Part shown: positions 36,291 to 45,016 of the stretch, piece after piece | Numbering within the stretch: the stretch's first letter is position 1 | Layout of the letters: the number at the start of each line of letters is the position of its first letter | NCBI GenBank assembly: GCA_002709405.1 | Contig: PAQV01000062.1 | Coordinates: 1-64,000, forward strand | DNA length: 64,000 nucleotides | DNA from: Paracoccaceae bacterium | GTDB lineage: Bacteria > Pseudomonadota > Alphaproteobacteria > Rhodobacterales > Rhodobacteraceae | Direction of reading: 5' to 3' | Program-made: the position numbers and the translations under genes | Notes under the pieces: model-generated | Database searches by the model: none | What the model was told of the DNA's origin: nothing | What the model saw: the letters and a program-made list of their open reading frames with translations, nothing else

Positions 36291-38105
36291 TTACTCCACC
36301 GTCACCGATTTCGCGAGGTTGCGCGGCTGGTCCACATCCGTGCCCTTGGCGATGGCCGTGTGATAGGCGATTTGCTGAGCGGGGATGGCATAGATCACGG
36401 GGGCGAACATCGGGTCGGCCTCGGGCATGCGGATGACGCCCCAGCAGCCGTGACCGGCCTTGTCGGCCCCCGCCGCATCGGTCACCAGCAGCACCTTGCC
36501 GCCCCGGGCCATGACCTCTTGCATGTTCGACACTGTCTTGTCGAACAGGTGGTCCGACGGCGCCATGACGATCACCGGCACATGGCTGTCGATCAGCGCG
36601 ATGGGCCCGTGTTTCAGCTCGCCCGAGGCATAGCCCTCGGCATGGATGTAGGACAGTTCCTTCATCTTCAGCGCGCCTTCCAGCGCCAGCGGGTACATGC
36701 CGCCACGGCCCAGGAACAGCACGTCGTGGGCCTCGGACAATTCCTGCGACAGGGCGCTGATCTGCGGGCCGGCGGCCAGGGCCTGGCTGGCCAGGGCGGG
36801 CAGGGCCTTGAGTGCGGCGATGCGGTCGGCCAGGGCGGCGGCGGTCAGGGTGCCCCGGTCGGCGGCGGCCTTGATGGCCACCAGGGCCAGCACCATCAGC
36901 TGGCAGGTGAAGGCCTTGGTCGAGGCCACCGAGATTTCACGCCCGGCAAGGATCGGCAGGGCCAGGTCGGCCTCGCGCGCGATCGAGCTTTGCGCCACGT
37001 TGACCACCGACGCCACCCGGCATTTCCCGGTGGCAAAGCGCATGGCGGCCAGAGTGTCGGCGGTTTCGCCCGACTGGCTGACGAAGACGGCCAGGGTGCG
37101 CTCGGACAGGGGCGGCTCGCGGTAGCGGAACTCGCTGGCGACGTCGACCTCCACGGGGATCTGGGCCAGGGTTTCCAGCCAGTACTTGGCCACGAAACAG
37201 CTGTAATAGCCCGTGCCGCAGGCCACCATGATCACCCGGTCGATGCCGGTGAAATCCAGCTCTCCCTCGGGAAAGCGCAGCGCGCCCGACCCCAGGTAAT
37301 GGTCCAGCACATCGGCCATGACCGACGGCTGTTCAGCGATTTCCTTGGACATCCAGTGCTTGTGGCCGCCCTTTTCGACCTGGCCCTCGATATCCTCGAT
37401 CCGGGTGACGGACCGGTTCGCCCGGTGCCCGGCGGCATCGAAGAAATCGGCCCCCTTGCGGGTCACCACGGCCCGGTCGCCCTCTTCCAGGTAGGTCACC
37501 CGGTCGGTCATCGGCGCCAGCGCAAAGGCGTCCGAGCCCACGAACATCTCGCCGTCGCCCCAGCCGATCGCCAGCGGAGACCCCTTGCGGGCCGCCACGA
37601 TCAGGTCGTCCTCGCCGTCGAACAGGAAGGCCAGGCCGAAGGCGCCTTCGAGCCGGTCGATGGCGGCAAAGGCGGCCTCGACCGGTTTCATGCCCCCGTC
37701 CATGTACATCTGGGCCATCAGGGCCACCGGTTCGCTGTCGGTCTGGGTTTCGGCCTGGTAACCGGCGGCGGCCAGCTCGGCCCGCAGCTCGGCAAAGTTC
37801 TCGATGATGCCATTGTGCACCACGGCCACGGGGCCGGCCTTGTGGGGATGGGCGTTGCCCTCGTTCGGCGCGCCATGGGTCGCCCAGCGGGTGTGGCCGA
37901 TGCCCGACTTGCCGCGCAGGGGTTCGTGCACCAGCTTATCTGACAGGTTGATCAGCTTGCCCACCGCGCGCCGGCGGTCGAGATGGCCGTCGTGGATGGT
38001 GGCAATTCCGGCGCTGTCATAGCCCCGGTATTCCAGCCGCTTGAGCGCCTCGACAAGGATGGGCGCGACCTCGTGATCGCCCAGAACGCCTACGATTCCA
38101 CACAT
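36291..38105 (-). CDS. glmS: Glutamine--fructose-6-phosphate aminotransferase (isomerizing)
   Basis: Makes glucosamine 6-phosphate, the entry to UDP-GlcNAc. 604 aa. The N-terminal glutaminase nucleophile is Cys2 in MCGIVGVLGD, with the Rxx..THG region GIGHTRWATHGAPNEGNAHPH. Two SIS domains follow (VACGTGYYSCFVAKYWLE; VSQSGETADTLAAMRFA). The C-terminus ends AKSVTVE, the KSVTVE tail of the family. The start codon overlaps the glmU stop by one base (TAATG). No glmS ribozyme or riboswitch is possible in this one-base junction. Confidence 0.97.
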   Translation of the reverse strand: MCGIVGVLGDHEVAPILVEALKRLEYRGYDSAGIATIHDGHLDRRRAVGKLINLSDKLVHEPLRGKSGIGHTRWATHGAPNEGNAHPHKAGPVAVVHNGIIENFAELRAELAAAGYQAETQTDSEPVALMAQMYMDGGMKPVEAAFAAIDRLEGAFGLAFLFDGEDDLIVAARKGSPLAIGWGDGEMFVGSDAFALAPMTDRVTYLEEGDRAVVTRKGADFFDAAGHRANRSVTRIEDIEGQVEKGGHKHWMSKEIAEQPSVMADVLDHYLGSGALRFPEGELDFTGIDRVIMVACGTGYYSCFVAKYWLETLAQIPVEVDVASEFRYREPPLSERTLAVFVSQSGETADTLAAMRFATGKCRVASVVNVAQSSIAREADLALPILAGREISVASTKAFTCQLMVLALVAIKAAADRGTLTAAALADRIAALKALPALASQALAAGPQISALSQELSEAHDVLFLGRGGMYPLALEGALKMKELSYIHAEGYASGELKHGPIALIDSHVPVIVMAPSDHLFDKTVSNMQEVMARGGKVLLVTDAAGADKAGHGCWGVIRMPEADPMFAPVIYAIPAQQIAYHTAIAKGTDVDQPRNLAKSVTVE

Positions 38106-39460
38106 TACGCCTGCTCCTTGCGTGCTTTTTCTTTTCTGGCCTTCAGGAATTCAAACAGCCGGATCGCCCGGCCGGGCTTTGTGTCCTGGCGGGCGCGGGC
38201 CAGGGCCAGGGCGCCGTCGGGCACGTCCTCGGTGATGACCGACCCGGTGGCCGTCATCGCCCGGTCGCCCACGCGCACCGGGGCCACCAGCATGGTGTCG
38301 GACCCGATGAAGGCGCCGGCGCCGATCTCGGTATGGTGTTTCATGAAGCCATCGTAATTGCAGGTGATCGTGCCCGCCCCGATGTTCGTCTTCTCGCCGA
38401 CCGAGGCGTCGCCGATGTAGCTGAGATGGTTGACCTTGGCGCCCTCGGCAATGGTGGCGTTCTTGATCTCGACGAAATTGCCGATGTGGGTGTCCTCGGC
38501 CAGTTCGGCCCCGGGGCGCAGGCGCGCATAGGGCCCGACGATGGCCCCCCGGCTGACATGGCAGCCTTCGAGGTGCGAAAACGCCCGCAGGGTGGCGCCG
38601 GTTTCCACGGTGACGCCGGGGCCGAAGACCACGTTGGGTTCGATGACCACATCGCGCCCGATGATCGTGTCATGGGCCAGGTGGACGGTGTCGGGGGCGG
38701 TCAGGGTCACGCCCAGCTCCAGCAGCTCGGTCCGGGCGCGGGCCTGGAACAGGGCTTCGGCCCGGGCCAGCCCGGCCCGGCTGTCGACGCCAAGGGTTTC
38801 CTCTTGCGGGCAGATCACGGCCGTCGCGCTCCGGCCCTCGGCCCGGGCCAGGGCGACGACGTCGGTCAGGTAGTATTCACCCGAGGCATTGTCGTTCGAC
38901 ACCTTGTCCAGCAGCGCAAAAAGCAGCCCCGCATCGCAGGCCATGACCCCGGAGTTGCACAGGGTGATGGCCCGTTCCTCGTCGCTGGCGTCCTTGTATT
39001 CGACGATCGCCGTCAGGGTGTCGCCATCCATCTTCAGCCGCCCGTAGCGCGCCGGATCGTTCGCGTCGAAGCCCAGCACGACCACGTCGTGATCGGCCCG
39101 GGCAGTCACCATGGCCGCGAGGGTGTCGCCGGTGATGAAGGGCGTGTCGCCGTAAAGCACGATCACCGTGCCATCGAATCCGGCCAGGTCGTCCCTGGCC
39201 TGCATCACCGCGTGGCCGGTGCCCAGTTGTTCCTCCTGCAGGACGACCCGGGCGTCGGGGTCTTCCTCGGCGGCGGCGGCGGCCACCGCGTCGGCCCCGT
39301 GGCCCGCGACGATGACCTGGTGGGCCGGCTCCAGCGCCGCGCCCGAGCGCATGGCATGGACCAGCAGCGGGGCATGGGCCACCTGGTGCAGCACCTTGGG
39401 CAGATCGGATTGCATCCGCGTGCCCTTGCCGGCGGCGAGGATGACGAGGCTCGTCTGCAT
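38105..39460 (-). CDS. glmU: Bifunctional UDP-GlcNAc pyrophosphorylase / glucosamine-1-phosphate N-acetyltransferase
   Basis: Last two steps of UDP-GlcNAc synthesis for peptidoglycan and lipid A. 451 aa. The N-terminal nucleotidyltransferase has ILAAGKGTRMQSDLPKVLH and VLYGDTPFI. The C-terminal left-handed beta-helix acetyltransferase has VVIEPNVVFGPGVTVETGA, GPYARLRPGAELAED, HIGNFVEIKNA and NYDGFMKHHTEIG. It is first in the glmU-glmS operon; a CtrA-type box lies 13 bases before its start. Confidence 0.97.
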   Translation of the reverse strand: MQTSLVILAAGKGTRMQSDLPKVLHQVAHAPLLVHAMRSGAALEPAHQVIVAGHGADAVAAAAAEEDPDARVVLQEEQLGTGHAVMQARDDLAGFDGTVIVLYGDTPFITGDTLAAMVTARADHDVVVLGFDANDPARYGRLKMDGDTLTAIVEYKDASDEERAITLCNSGVMACDAGLLFALLDKVSNDNASGEYYLTDVVALARAEGRSATAVICPQEETLGVDSRAGLARAEALFQARARTELLELGVTLTAPDTVHLAHDTIIGRDVVIEPNVVFGPGVTVETGATLRAFSHLEGCHVSRGAIVGPYARLRPGAELAEDTHIGNFVEIKNATIAEGAKVNHLSYIGDASVGEKTNIGAGTITCNYDGFMKHHTEIGAGAFIGSDTMLVAPVRVGDRAMTATGSVITEDVPDGALALARARQDTKPGRAIRLFEFLKARKEKARKEQA

Positions 39461-39472
39461 GGGCGGTATCCC

Positions 39473-39487
39473 TTAATGAACGGTTAA
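39473..39487. promoter_or_regulatory. Consensus CtrA-type box before glmU
   Basis: TTAA-TGAACGG-TTAA is a perfect TTAA-N7-TTAA motif in the 164-bp divergent region between glmU (minus) and gph (plus). It is 13-27 bases from the glmU start codon and about 140 bases from gph. Confidence 0.45.
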
Positions 39488-39624
39488 TGGCGGTTTTATC
39501 GGGCTGGGATGGCGGCGCAAGCCACAGAGCCATCAAAGAAGGTTTCGGTCCTGCAATACCTCTGCGATAGGGGGCAGGCAGCGGGGCATCTTGTGGCCCC
39601 GGTAAGGAGCGCGAAGGAGACGAC

Positions 39625-40287
39625 ATGCGCACGGTGATCTTCGATCTGGATGGCACGCTGGCCGATACCTCGGGCGACCTGATCGCGGCGGCCAATGCCA
39701 CGTTCCAGGCGCTGGACGTGGCGGCCCGGCTGGATCCGGGGACGGACGCGGGCACCGCGCTGCGTGGCGGGCGGGCGATGCTGACCCTGGGCCTGTCGCG
39801 GCTGGGGCCTGTCGACGATGCGCTGGTGGACAAGGGCTATCCGATCCTGCTGGAGGCCTACGCCGCGGCGATCGACCACCACACGGTGCTGTATCCCGGC
39901 GCGATGGACGCGGTGCGGGCCCTGTCCTCTGCCGGCTACGGCGTGGGGATCTGCACCAACAAGCCCGAGGCCCTGGCCGAAACGCTGCTGACCCGGCTGG
40001 GCGTGCGCGATCACTTTGCCTCGCTCGTGGGGGCGGACACGCTGGCCGTGCGCAAACCCGACCCCGAGCCCCTGCGCGCGGCGGCCCTGCGTGCGGGGGG
40101 CGATCCGGCGCGCTGCCTGCTGGTGGGCGATTCCATCACCGACCGCAAGACGGCGGCCGCGGCCGGGGTGCCTTGCGTGCTAGTGACCTTCGGACCCTCG
40201 GGCGACGACATGGCCGCGCTGAACCCCGAGGCCCTGCTGGACGATTTCGCCGACCTGCTTCCGGTGACCAGGGGTCTGATCGGCTAG
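39625..40287 (+). CDS. gph: Phosphoglycolate phosphatase-like HAD hydrolase
   Basis: 220 aa HAD superfamily phosphatase. Motif I VIFDLDGTLADTSGDL (nucleophile Asp), motif II CTNKPEALAE, motif III lysine in RKPDPEPLRAA, motif IV VGDSITDRKTAAAAGVP. The overall pattern matches Gph, which dephosphorylates 2-phosphoglycolate; other small phosphates are possible. It is divergent from glmU, and GCGAAGGAGACGAC before the ATG provides the ribosome binding site. Confidence 0.88.
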   Translation: MRTVIFDLDGTLADTSGDLIAAANATFQALDVAARLDPGTDAGTALRGGRAMLTLGLSRLGPVDDALVDKGYPILLEAYAAAIDHHTVLYPGAMDAVRALSSAGYGVGICTNKPEALAETLLTRLGVRDHFASLVGADTLAVRKPDPEPLRAAALRAGGDPARCLLVGDSITDRKTAAAAGVPCVLVTFGPSGDDMAALNPEALLDDFADLLPVTRGLIG

Positions 40288-40359
40288 GCGTTGCGGCAGG
40301 GCCGGGGCCTTTGTCGCTAGACGATTGACTGCCCGCCCGCGCGGGCGCAGAAAGCGCCC

Positions 40360-41553
40360 ATGACCGAGCATTTCACCGGATCCTTCACCCAGCAGGAACC
40401 GATCCCGGACGACGGGATCGAGGCCGCTCTGGACGTGCTGCGCCACGGGCGCCTGCACCGTTACAATGTCGCCCCCGGAGAGCTGTCTCAGACCGCGCTG
40501 CTGGAACAGGAGTTCGCGGCCGCCACCGGCGCGCGCTACTGCCTCGCGGTGTCCTCGGGCGGCTATGCCATCACCACGGCGCTGCGGGCAGTGGGTGTCG
40601 GCCATGGCGATCGGGTGCTGACCAATGCCTTCACGCTCGCCCCGGTGCCCGGGGCCATCGCGGCGGTGGGCGCGCACCCGGTCTTTGTCGGCGTGACCGA
40701 CAGCCTGACGATCGACCTCGATGACCTGGCCGCCAAGGCGGGGCAGGCGAAGGTCCTGCTGCTCAGCCACATGCGCGGACATATCTGCGATATGACCCGG
40801 CTGATGCAGATCTGCGACGGCGCCGGCATCACCGTGGTCGAGGATTGCGACCACACCATGGGCGGCGCCTGGGAGGGCGTGGCCTCGGGCCGGCACGGGG
40901 CGGTGGGCTGCTATTCGACCCAGACCTACAAGCACATGAATTCCGGCGAAGGCGGGCTGCTGATCACCGATGACGATGACATCGCCGCGCGGTCGGTGCT
41001 GCTGTCGGGGTCCTACATGCTGTATGAACGCCACCTGGCCGCGCCGGGGCCCGAGGTCTTTGCCCGCCACAAGTACGACATGCCCAACATCTCGGGCCGG
41101 ATGGACAATCTGCGGGCGGCGATCCTGCGACCCCAGCTGAAGATCCTGGACGATCAGGTCGCCCGCTGGAACGCGCGCTACAAGGTGCTGGAAGACGGCC
41201 TGCGCGGCACGCCCGGCCTGACGGTCATCGACCGGCCGGCAGCCGAAACCTACGTTGGCTCGTCCTTCCAGGCCCTGGTGCTGGACTGGCCCGACGCCGC
41301 GATCCGCGACGTGGTGGCCCGCTGCGCCGCCCGGGGGGTGGAGCTGAAATGGTTCGGCGCGCCTGAACCGGTGGCCTTTACCTCGACCTACGGGCACTGG
41401 CGCTATGCCCCCGCCGATCCCATGCCCGACAGCGACCGCATCTTGCACGGCATCCTCGACATGCGGGTGCCCCTGACCTTCTCCGAGGACGATTGCGCCC
41501 TGATCGCCCGGATTATCCGGGCCGAGGTCGGAGCGGTCTACCAGGCCGCCTGA
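40360..41553 (+). CDS. DegT/DnrJ/EryC1/StrS family aminotransferase
   Basis: PLP-dependent sugar or cyclitol aminotransferase family, 397 aa. Features are FAAATGARYCLAVSSGGYAI, LLLSHMRGHICDM, VVEDCDHTMGGAWEG, and the catalytic lysine in YSTQTYKHMNSGEGGLLITD. In other species this family makes amino sugars for surface polysaccharides. No sugar-nucleotide genes are adjacent, so the substrate is open. The HD-type aspartate in EDCDHTMG replaces the more usual EDAAQA(H). The ribosome binding site is weak. Confidence 0.85.
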   Translation: MTEHFTGSFTQQEPIPDDGIEAALDVLRHGRLHRYNVAPGELSQTALLEQEFAAATGARYCLAVSSGGYAITTALRAVGVGHGDRVLTNAFTLAPVPGAIAAVGAHPVFVGVTDSLTIDLDDLAAKAGQAKVLLLSHMRGHICDMTRLMQICDGAGITVVEDCDHTMGGAWEGVASGRHGAVGCYSTQTYKHMNSGEGGLLITDDDDIAARSVLLSGSYMLYERHLAAPGPEVFARHKYDMPNISGRMDNLRAAILRPQLKILDDQVARWNARYKVLEDGLRGTPGLTVIDRPAAETYVGSSFQALVLDWPDAAIRDVVARCAARGVELKWFGAPEPVAFTSTYGHWRYAPADPMPDSDRILHGILDMRVPLTFSEDDCALIARIIRAEVGAVYQAA

Positions 41554-41581
41554 GGCGCCTTGCCCACGGTTTGTCGGCGGC

Positions 41582-42421
41582 TCAGTCGTCGTCCCGGATG
41601 AAATCGGCAAAGGCCTCGGCATAATCGGGGTGCCAGCGGCTGAGAGGCGGGCGGTTCTCGATGATGTCCCCGACCGCCCAGGCCATGCGCTTTTCATCCA
41701 GCGCGCGGGGCACGTCGTTGTCCGGACACAGGATGTAGAAATCCCCCCGGTTCATCGACGCCAGGAAAAAGTCGACCGTTTGCTCGGCGGTCCAGGCCGC
41801 GGCGGGCTTTTCGGACACGCCGGTGATGCCGGTGAAGACAAACCCGGGGATCAGCAGATGCGCGGTGATCGCGCAGCCCTCGGTCGAGCGAAGCTCGTGG
41901 GCCAGGGCCTCGGTAAAGGCCTTCAACCCGGCCTTCGAGACGTTGTACGCCGGATTGCCCGGAGGCGTGGTGATCCCCTGCTTCGACCCGGTATTGATGA
42001 TCGCGCCCGGCCGGCCCCGGGCAACCATCCCCGGCGCAAAGACCTGCGTCCCGTGGATCGGCCCCCACAGGTTCACACCCAGCAACGCGTCCCAGTCGTC
42101 CAGAGGCCCCAGGCAGGACGACCCCCTCCCGATTCCTGCATTGTTCATCAGGATATCGGCCCCGCCAAACCGATCCGTCACCTCCGCCTCGAAGGTTTCA
42201 AGCTGTTCTCGATCCGACACGTCGACGGGCGCAACCATGACCTCGGCCGCACCGGCCGCGTTCAGCTCGGTCTTGACACCGTCCAGCTTGTCTTCGTCCC
42301 GGTCAACGATGGCCAGGCGCATGCCCGTGGCCGCGAATTTCAACGCTGCCGCGCGACCGATCCCTGAAGCGCCTCCGGTAATGACGGCCACGGATCCTGT
42401 TCTGATAGCGGGGTGTGTCAT
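41582..42421 (-). CDS. Short-chain dehydrogenase/reductase
   Basis: 279 aa classical SDR. The cofactor site is VAVITGGASGIGRAAAL (TGxxxGIG), the acidic residue after the second strand is in LAIVDRDEDKL (suggesting NAD), then NNAGIG, and the catalytic Ser-Tyr-Lys region NTGSKQGITTPPGNPAYNVSKAG. The substrate is unknown. CCAGGAGG gives a strong ribosome binding site for the ATG at 42421; the longer frame to 42652 lies in the family B repeat. It is divergent from ivd. Confidence 0.9.
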   Translation of the reverse strand: MTHPAIRTGSVAVITGGASGIGRAAALKFAATGMRLAIVDRDEDKLDGVKTELNAAGAAEVMVAPVDVSDREQLETFEAEVTDRFGGADILMNNAGIGRGSSCLGPLDDWDALLGVNLWGPIHGTQVFAPGMVARGRPGAIINTGSKQGITTPPGNPAYNVSKAGLKAFTEALAHELRSTEGCAITAHLLIPGFVFTGITGVSEKPAAAWTAEQTVDFFLASMNRGDFYILCPDNDVPRALDEKRMAWAVGDIIENRPPLSRWHPDYAEAFADFIRDDD

Positions 42422-42541
42422 GAAATCCTCCTGGGTTGTGGCAGAGCGTATCAGTCGTAGGCGTGGGTGCAAACGGCAGATGGGCACGTTGCGCACATGA
42501 TAGAACGGTGCTGCGTGTGGCGTCTGAGGGAGCCTCCGGCG

Positions 42542-42635
42542 GGGGTATTTTAAAAGAGAAAGAAGCAGGTCTTGCCGCGCTTGATCCACCGGAGGACGGG
42601 GCCGTCTGCTGCTTCTTTCTCTTTCCAAATACCCC
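42542..42635. repeat. Family B modular intergenic repeat (copy 4) in a divergent promoter region
   Basis: Outer arms GGGGTATTT/AAATACCCC (42542-42550, 42627-42635) and inner 16-bp arms AAAGAGAAAGAAGCAG (42553-42568, with complement at 42609-42624) enclose 40 nt. It is the longest perfect stem of the family. Both flanking genes start away from it, so it is not positioned as a terminator. The 320-bp gap 42422-42741 holds this element plus the ivd promoter and operator. Confidence 0.8.
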
Positions 42636-42676
42636 GGCCCGCCCTGTGCCACATGCGCGACGTCCCAGCAGGGCGA

Positions 42677-42705
42677 TTGACGTGAACAATCGCGGCTGCT
42701 ATCTG
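42677..42705 (+). promoter_or_regulatory. Candidate promoter of the liu (leucine degradation) operon
   Basis: TTGACG at 42677-42682 and TATCTG at 42700-42705, spacer 17 bp. Predicted transcription start is near 42712, which gives a leader of about 30 bases before the ivd ATG at 42742. Confidence 0.5.
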
Positions 42706-42710
42706 GTTAT

Positions 42711-42724
42711 TGAACGTGCGTTCA
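42711..42724. promoter_or_regulatory. Palindromic operator at the ivd promoter
   Basis: TGAACG-TG-CGTTCA, a perfect 6-bp-arm palindrome, overlaps the predicted transcription start and is 18 bases from the ATG. Position and form fit a TetR-family repressor site. No regulator gene is adjacent. Confidence 0.5.
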
Positions 42725-42741
42725 TAAACTTGGGAGGGTCC

Positions 42742-43905
42742 ATGTTCGCCGCATCAATGCAGTTCGACCTGGGTGAGGACGTCAATGCGCTCAGGGACAT
42801 GATCCACCGCTGGGCGCAGGATCGGGTGCGCCCGATGGCGCAGGAGATCGACGCAAGCAACGAATTTCCAGCAGAGCTTTGGCGCGAGATGGGGGAGCTT
42901 GGTCTGCTGGGCATCACCGTCGATGAAGAGTTCGGCGGGGCGGGGATGAGTTATCTCGCTCATACTGTGGCAGTTGAAGAAATCGCGCGGGCTTCGGCCT
43001 CGGTGTCGCTGTCTTATGGGGCGCATTCCAATCTTTGCGTGAACCAGATCAAGCTGAACGGGTCGGTAGAGCAGAAACGCAAGTACCTGCCGGGCTTGAT
43101 TTCCGGCGAGCATGTGGGTGCGCTTGCCATGTCCGAGCCCTCGGCGGGGTCGGACGTGGTCTCGATGAAATTGCGGGCCGAAAAGCGCAACGACCATTAC
43201 CGGTTGAACGGCAACAAGTACTGGATCACCAACGGTCCCGAAGCCGATACGCTGGTGGTCTATGCCAAGACCGACCCGGAGGCCGGATCAAGGGGCATCA
43301 CCGCCTTCCTGATCGAGAAAACCATGACCGGGTTTTCCACCTCACCGCATTTCGACAAGCTGGGCATGCGCGGGTCCAATACGGCCGAGCTGATCTTCGA
43401 CGATGTCGAGGTGCCCTTTGAAAACGTCCTTGGCGAGGAGGGGCGCGGGGTGGCCGTGCTGATGTCCGGGCTCGATTTCGAGCGGGTCGTGCTGGCGGGG
43501 ATCGGCACGGGGATCATGGCGGCCTGCCTGGACGAGGTCATGCCCTATGTCTCCAGCCGCGAGCAGTTCGGCAAGCCGATCGGGTCGTTCCAGCTGATGC
43601 AGGGCAAGATCGCCGACATGTACACGGCGATGAATTCGGCCCGGGCCTATGTCTACGAGGTCGCCAAGGCCTGCGACCGGGGCACGGTGACGCGCCAGGA
43701 CGCCGCCGCCTGCTGCCTTTATGCCAGCGAACAGGCCATGGTGCAGGCGCACCAGGCCGTGCAGGCCCTGGGCGGGGCCGGGTTCCTGTCGGATTCGCCG
43801 GTCAGCCGGATCTTCCGCGATGCCAAGCTGATGGAGATCGGGGCCGGCACGTCCGAGATCCGCCGGATGCTGATCGGGCGCGAGCTGATGGGCACGATGG
43901 GCTGA
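42742..43905 (+). CDS. ivd: Isovaleryl-CoA dehydrogenase
   Basis: FAD-dependent acyl-CoA dehydrogenase of leucine breakdown: isovaleryl-CoA to 3-methylcrotonyl-CoA. 387 aa. Signatures are [50 protein letters not shown] (FAD loop), [18 protein letters not shown], and the C-terminal [33 protein letters not shown]. The family is identified as Ivd by sequence character and by the downstream methylcrotonyl-CoA carboxylase, hydratase and lyase genes. TGGGAGGG precedes the ATG. Confidence 0.93.
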   Translation: MFAASMQFDLGEDVNALRDMIHRWAQDRVRPMAQEIDASNEFPAELWREMGELGLLGITVDEEFGGAGMSYLAHTVAVEEIARASASVSLSYGAHSNLCVNQIKLNGSVEQKRKYLPGLISGEHVGALAMSEPSAGSDVVSMKLRAEKRNDHYRLNGNKYWITNGPEADTLVVYAKTDPEAGSRGITAFLIEKTMTGFSTSPHFDKLGMRGSNTAELIFDDVEVPFENVLGEEGRGVAVLMSGLDFERVVLAGIGTGIMAACLDEVMPYVSSREQFGKPIGSFQLMQGKIADMYTAMNSARAYVYEVAKACDRGTVTRQDAAACCLYASEQAMVQAHQAVQALGGAGFLSDSPVSRIFRDAKLMEIGAGTSEIRRMLIGRELMGTMG

Positions 43906-43906
43906 G

Positions 43907-44302
43907 ATGGCGCTCGACCTGACCAGCAGCAGCAAGGCGCCCGATGAGATGGGCCTGTCGGGGCTGGTCCATGCGCTGGACTGGGTTGCGGCGGGTATCG
44001 AACTGGTCGCCGTGATTCTGATGCTGGTCGGCACGCTGCGCTTTGTGGCGAAAGTCGTGCCGGGAGAGGTGGGCCGCGACCGGGCGCGGCGGGTTGGGGC
44101 GATGAACGCCGCCCGGATCGAGCTGGGTGGCTACATCCTGTCGGCCCTGGAGCTGCTGATCGTGTCGGACCTGATCCACACGGCGTTGAGCCTGGCCCTG
44201 CAGGATCTGCTGTTCCTGGCCCTGCTGGTGGCGATCCGCTCGGCGATCAGTTTCTTCCTCGATCGCGAGATCGGGAAGCTGAAGGAAGAACAGGCCCCCT
44301 GA
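43907..44302 (+). CDS. DUF1622 family membrane protein
   Basis: 131 aa with three transmembrane segments: LDWVAAGIELVAVILMLVGTL, IELGGYILSALELLIVSDLIHTAL and LLFLALLVAIRSAISFFL. The C-terminal LDREIGKLKEEQ is cytoplasmic in appearance. DUF1622 is of unknown function. It begins one base after the ivd stop, so it is translationally linked to the liu cluster, but no catabolic role is known. Confidence 0.82.
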   Translation: MALDLTSSSKAPDEMGLSGLVHALDWVAAGIELVAVILMLVGTLRFVAKVVPGEVGRDRARRVGAMNAARIELGGYILSALELLIVSDLIHTALSLALQDLLFLALLVAIRSAISFFLDREIGKLKEEQAP

Positions 44303-44309
44303 GGGGGCC
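44293..44309. terminator. Hairpin overlapping the DUF1622 stop
   Basis: GGCCCCC-TGA-GGGGGCC: the loop is the stop codon itself. Position between convergent DUF1622 and ompW fits a bidirectional terminator; no T-tract follows. Confidence 0.5.
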
Positions 44310-44355
44310 GTGCAATGGGGGCGGCCCGCGATGGGACCGCCCGGCAGGAGAGGGT

Positions 44356-44958
44356 TCAGAACCGGTGCACGTAAGAGACACCAAAGACCCAGGGGTCGAT
44401 TTCCACATCGGTCAGGGGCGCGCCGTTCAGCGTGGCCTCGGTGTCGATGTCGATCCAGCGCACGTCGAAGCGCAGGGCGCCGGCGTCGGTGATCTGGTAA
44501 TCCGCGCCCGCGTGCAGGGCCACGCCCCAGCTGTCTTCCAGGTCCAGGTTGCCCAGGGACGAACTGGTGTCCCAGAAGGTCGTGTAGTTCACGCCGATGC
44601 CCACGAAGGGCTTGAAGGCGGTCTGGGTCGGGATGTGGTAGTTGACCGACACGGTTGGCGGCAGGTGCTTGGTCGACCCGATCTTGGAGCCTCCGAGCGA
44701 GATGTCGTGGTCGAAGGGCCATGCGGCCAAGACCTCGATCCCGATGTTGTCGCGGATGAAGTATTCGAAGGTCAGGGTCGGGCGGGTGTTGTCGCCGACA
44801 GTGACCGAGGTGCCGCCGACATTGGCGTTTTCGTCCTTGGGATGCACGTAGCCGAGCCCGAGCCCGATGGTCCAGTCGCCCTGGGACTGTGCTGCGAGCG
44901 GCGCGGCCATGCCGGCCAGTGCCGTGGTCAGGGCGAGAGTGGCGATGAGTGTCTTCAT
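44356..44958 (-). CDS. ompW: OmpW family outer membrane protein
   Basis: 200 aa, eight-stranded outer-membrane beta-barrel. A signal peptide MKTLIATLALTTALAGMAAP is cleaved near LAAQSQG. Barrel strands are visible as alternating patterns such as WTIGLGLGYVHPKD, LTFEYFIRDNIGIEVLAAWPFDHD, TVSVNYHI and KPFVGIGVNYTTFW, and the chain ends in VSYVHRF with terminal phenylalanine. The start at 44958 is chosen because the signal peptide begins there. An FNR-like box 59 bases upstream matches the known FNR control of ompW in other proteobacteria. It lies opposite to the liu cluster that surrounds it. Confidence 0.93.
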   Translation of the reverse strand: MKTLIATLALTTALAGMAAPLAAQSQGDWTIGLGLGYVHPKDENANVGGTSVTVGDNTRPTLTFEYFIRDNIGIEVLAAWPFDHDISLGGSKIGSTKHLPPTVSVNYHIPTQTAFKPFVGIGVNYTTFWDTSSSLGNLDLEDSWGVALHAGADYQITDAGALRFDVRWIDIDTEATLNGAPLTDVEIDPWVFGVSYVHRF

Positions 44959-45016
44959 GGGTCTGTCCACTTCTTGTCGTCTGGCCCGAGTCTCGCACGG
45001 CGAAACGGGGGGCGCG

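Noticed and set aside
36291-39460. A glmS ribozyme/riboswitch
   Set aside because: glmS starts one base into the glmU stop, so there is no leader to hold a ribozyme; the group is also not known for it.
41582-42652. Extended SDR from 42652
   Set aside because: The extra 77 residues are translated from the family B repeat; the ATG at 42421 has a strong ribosome binding site.
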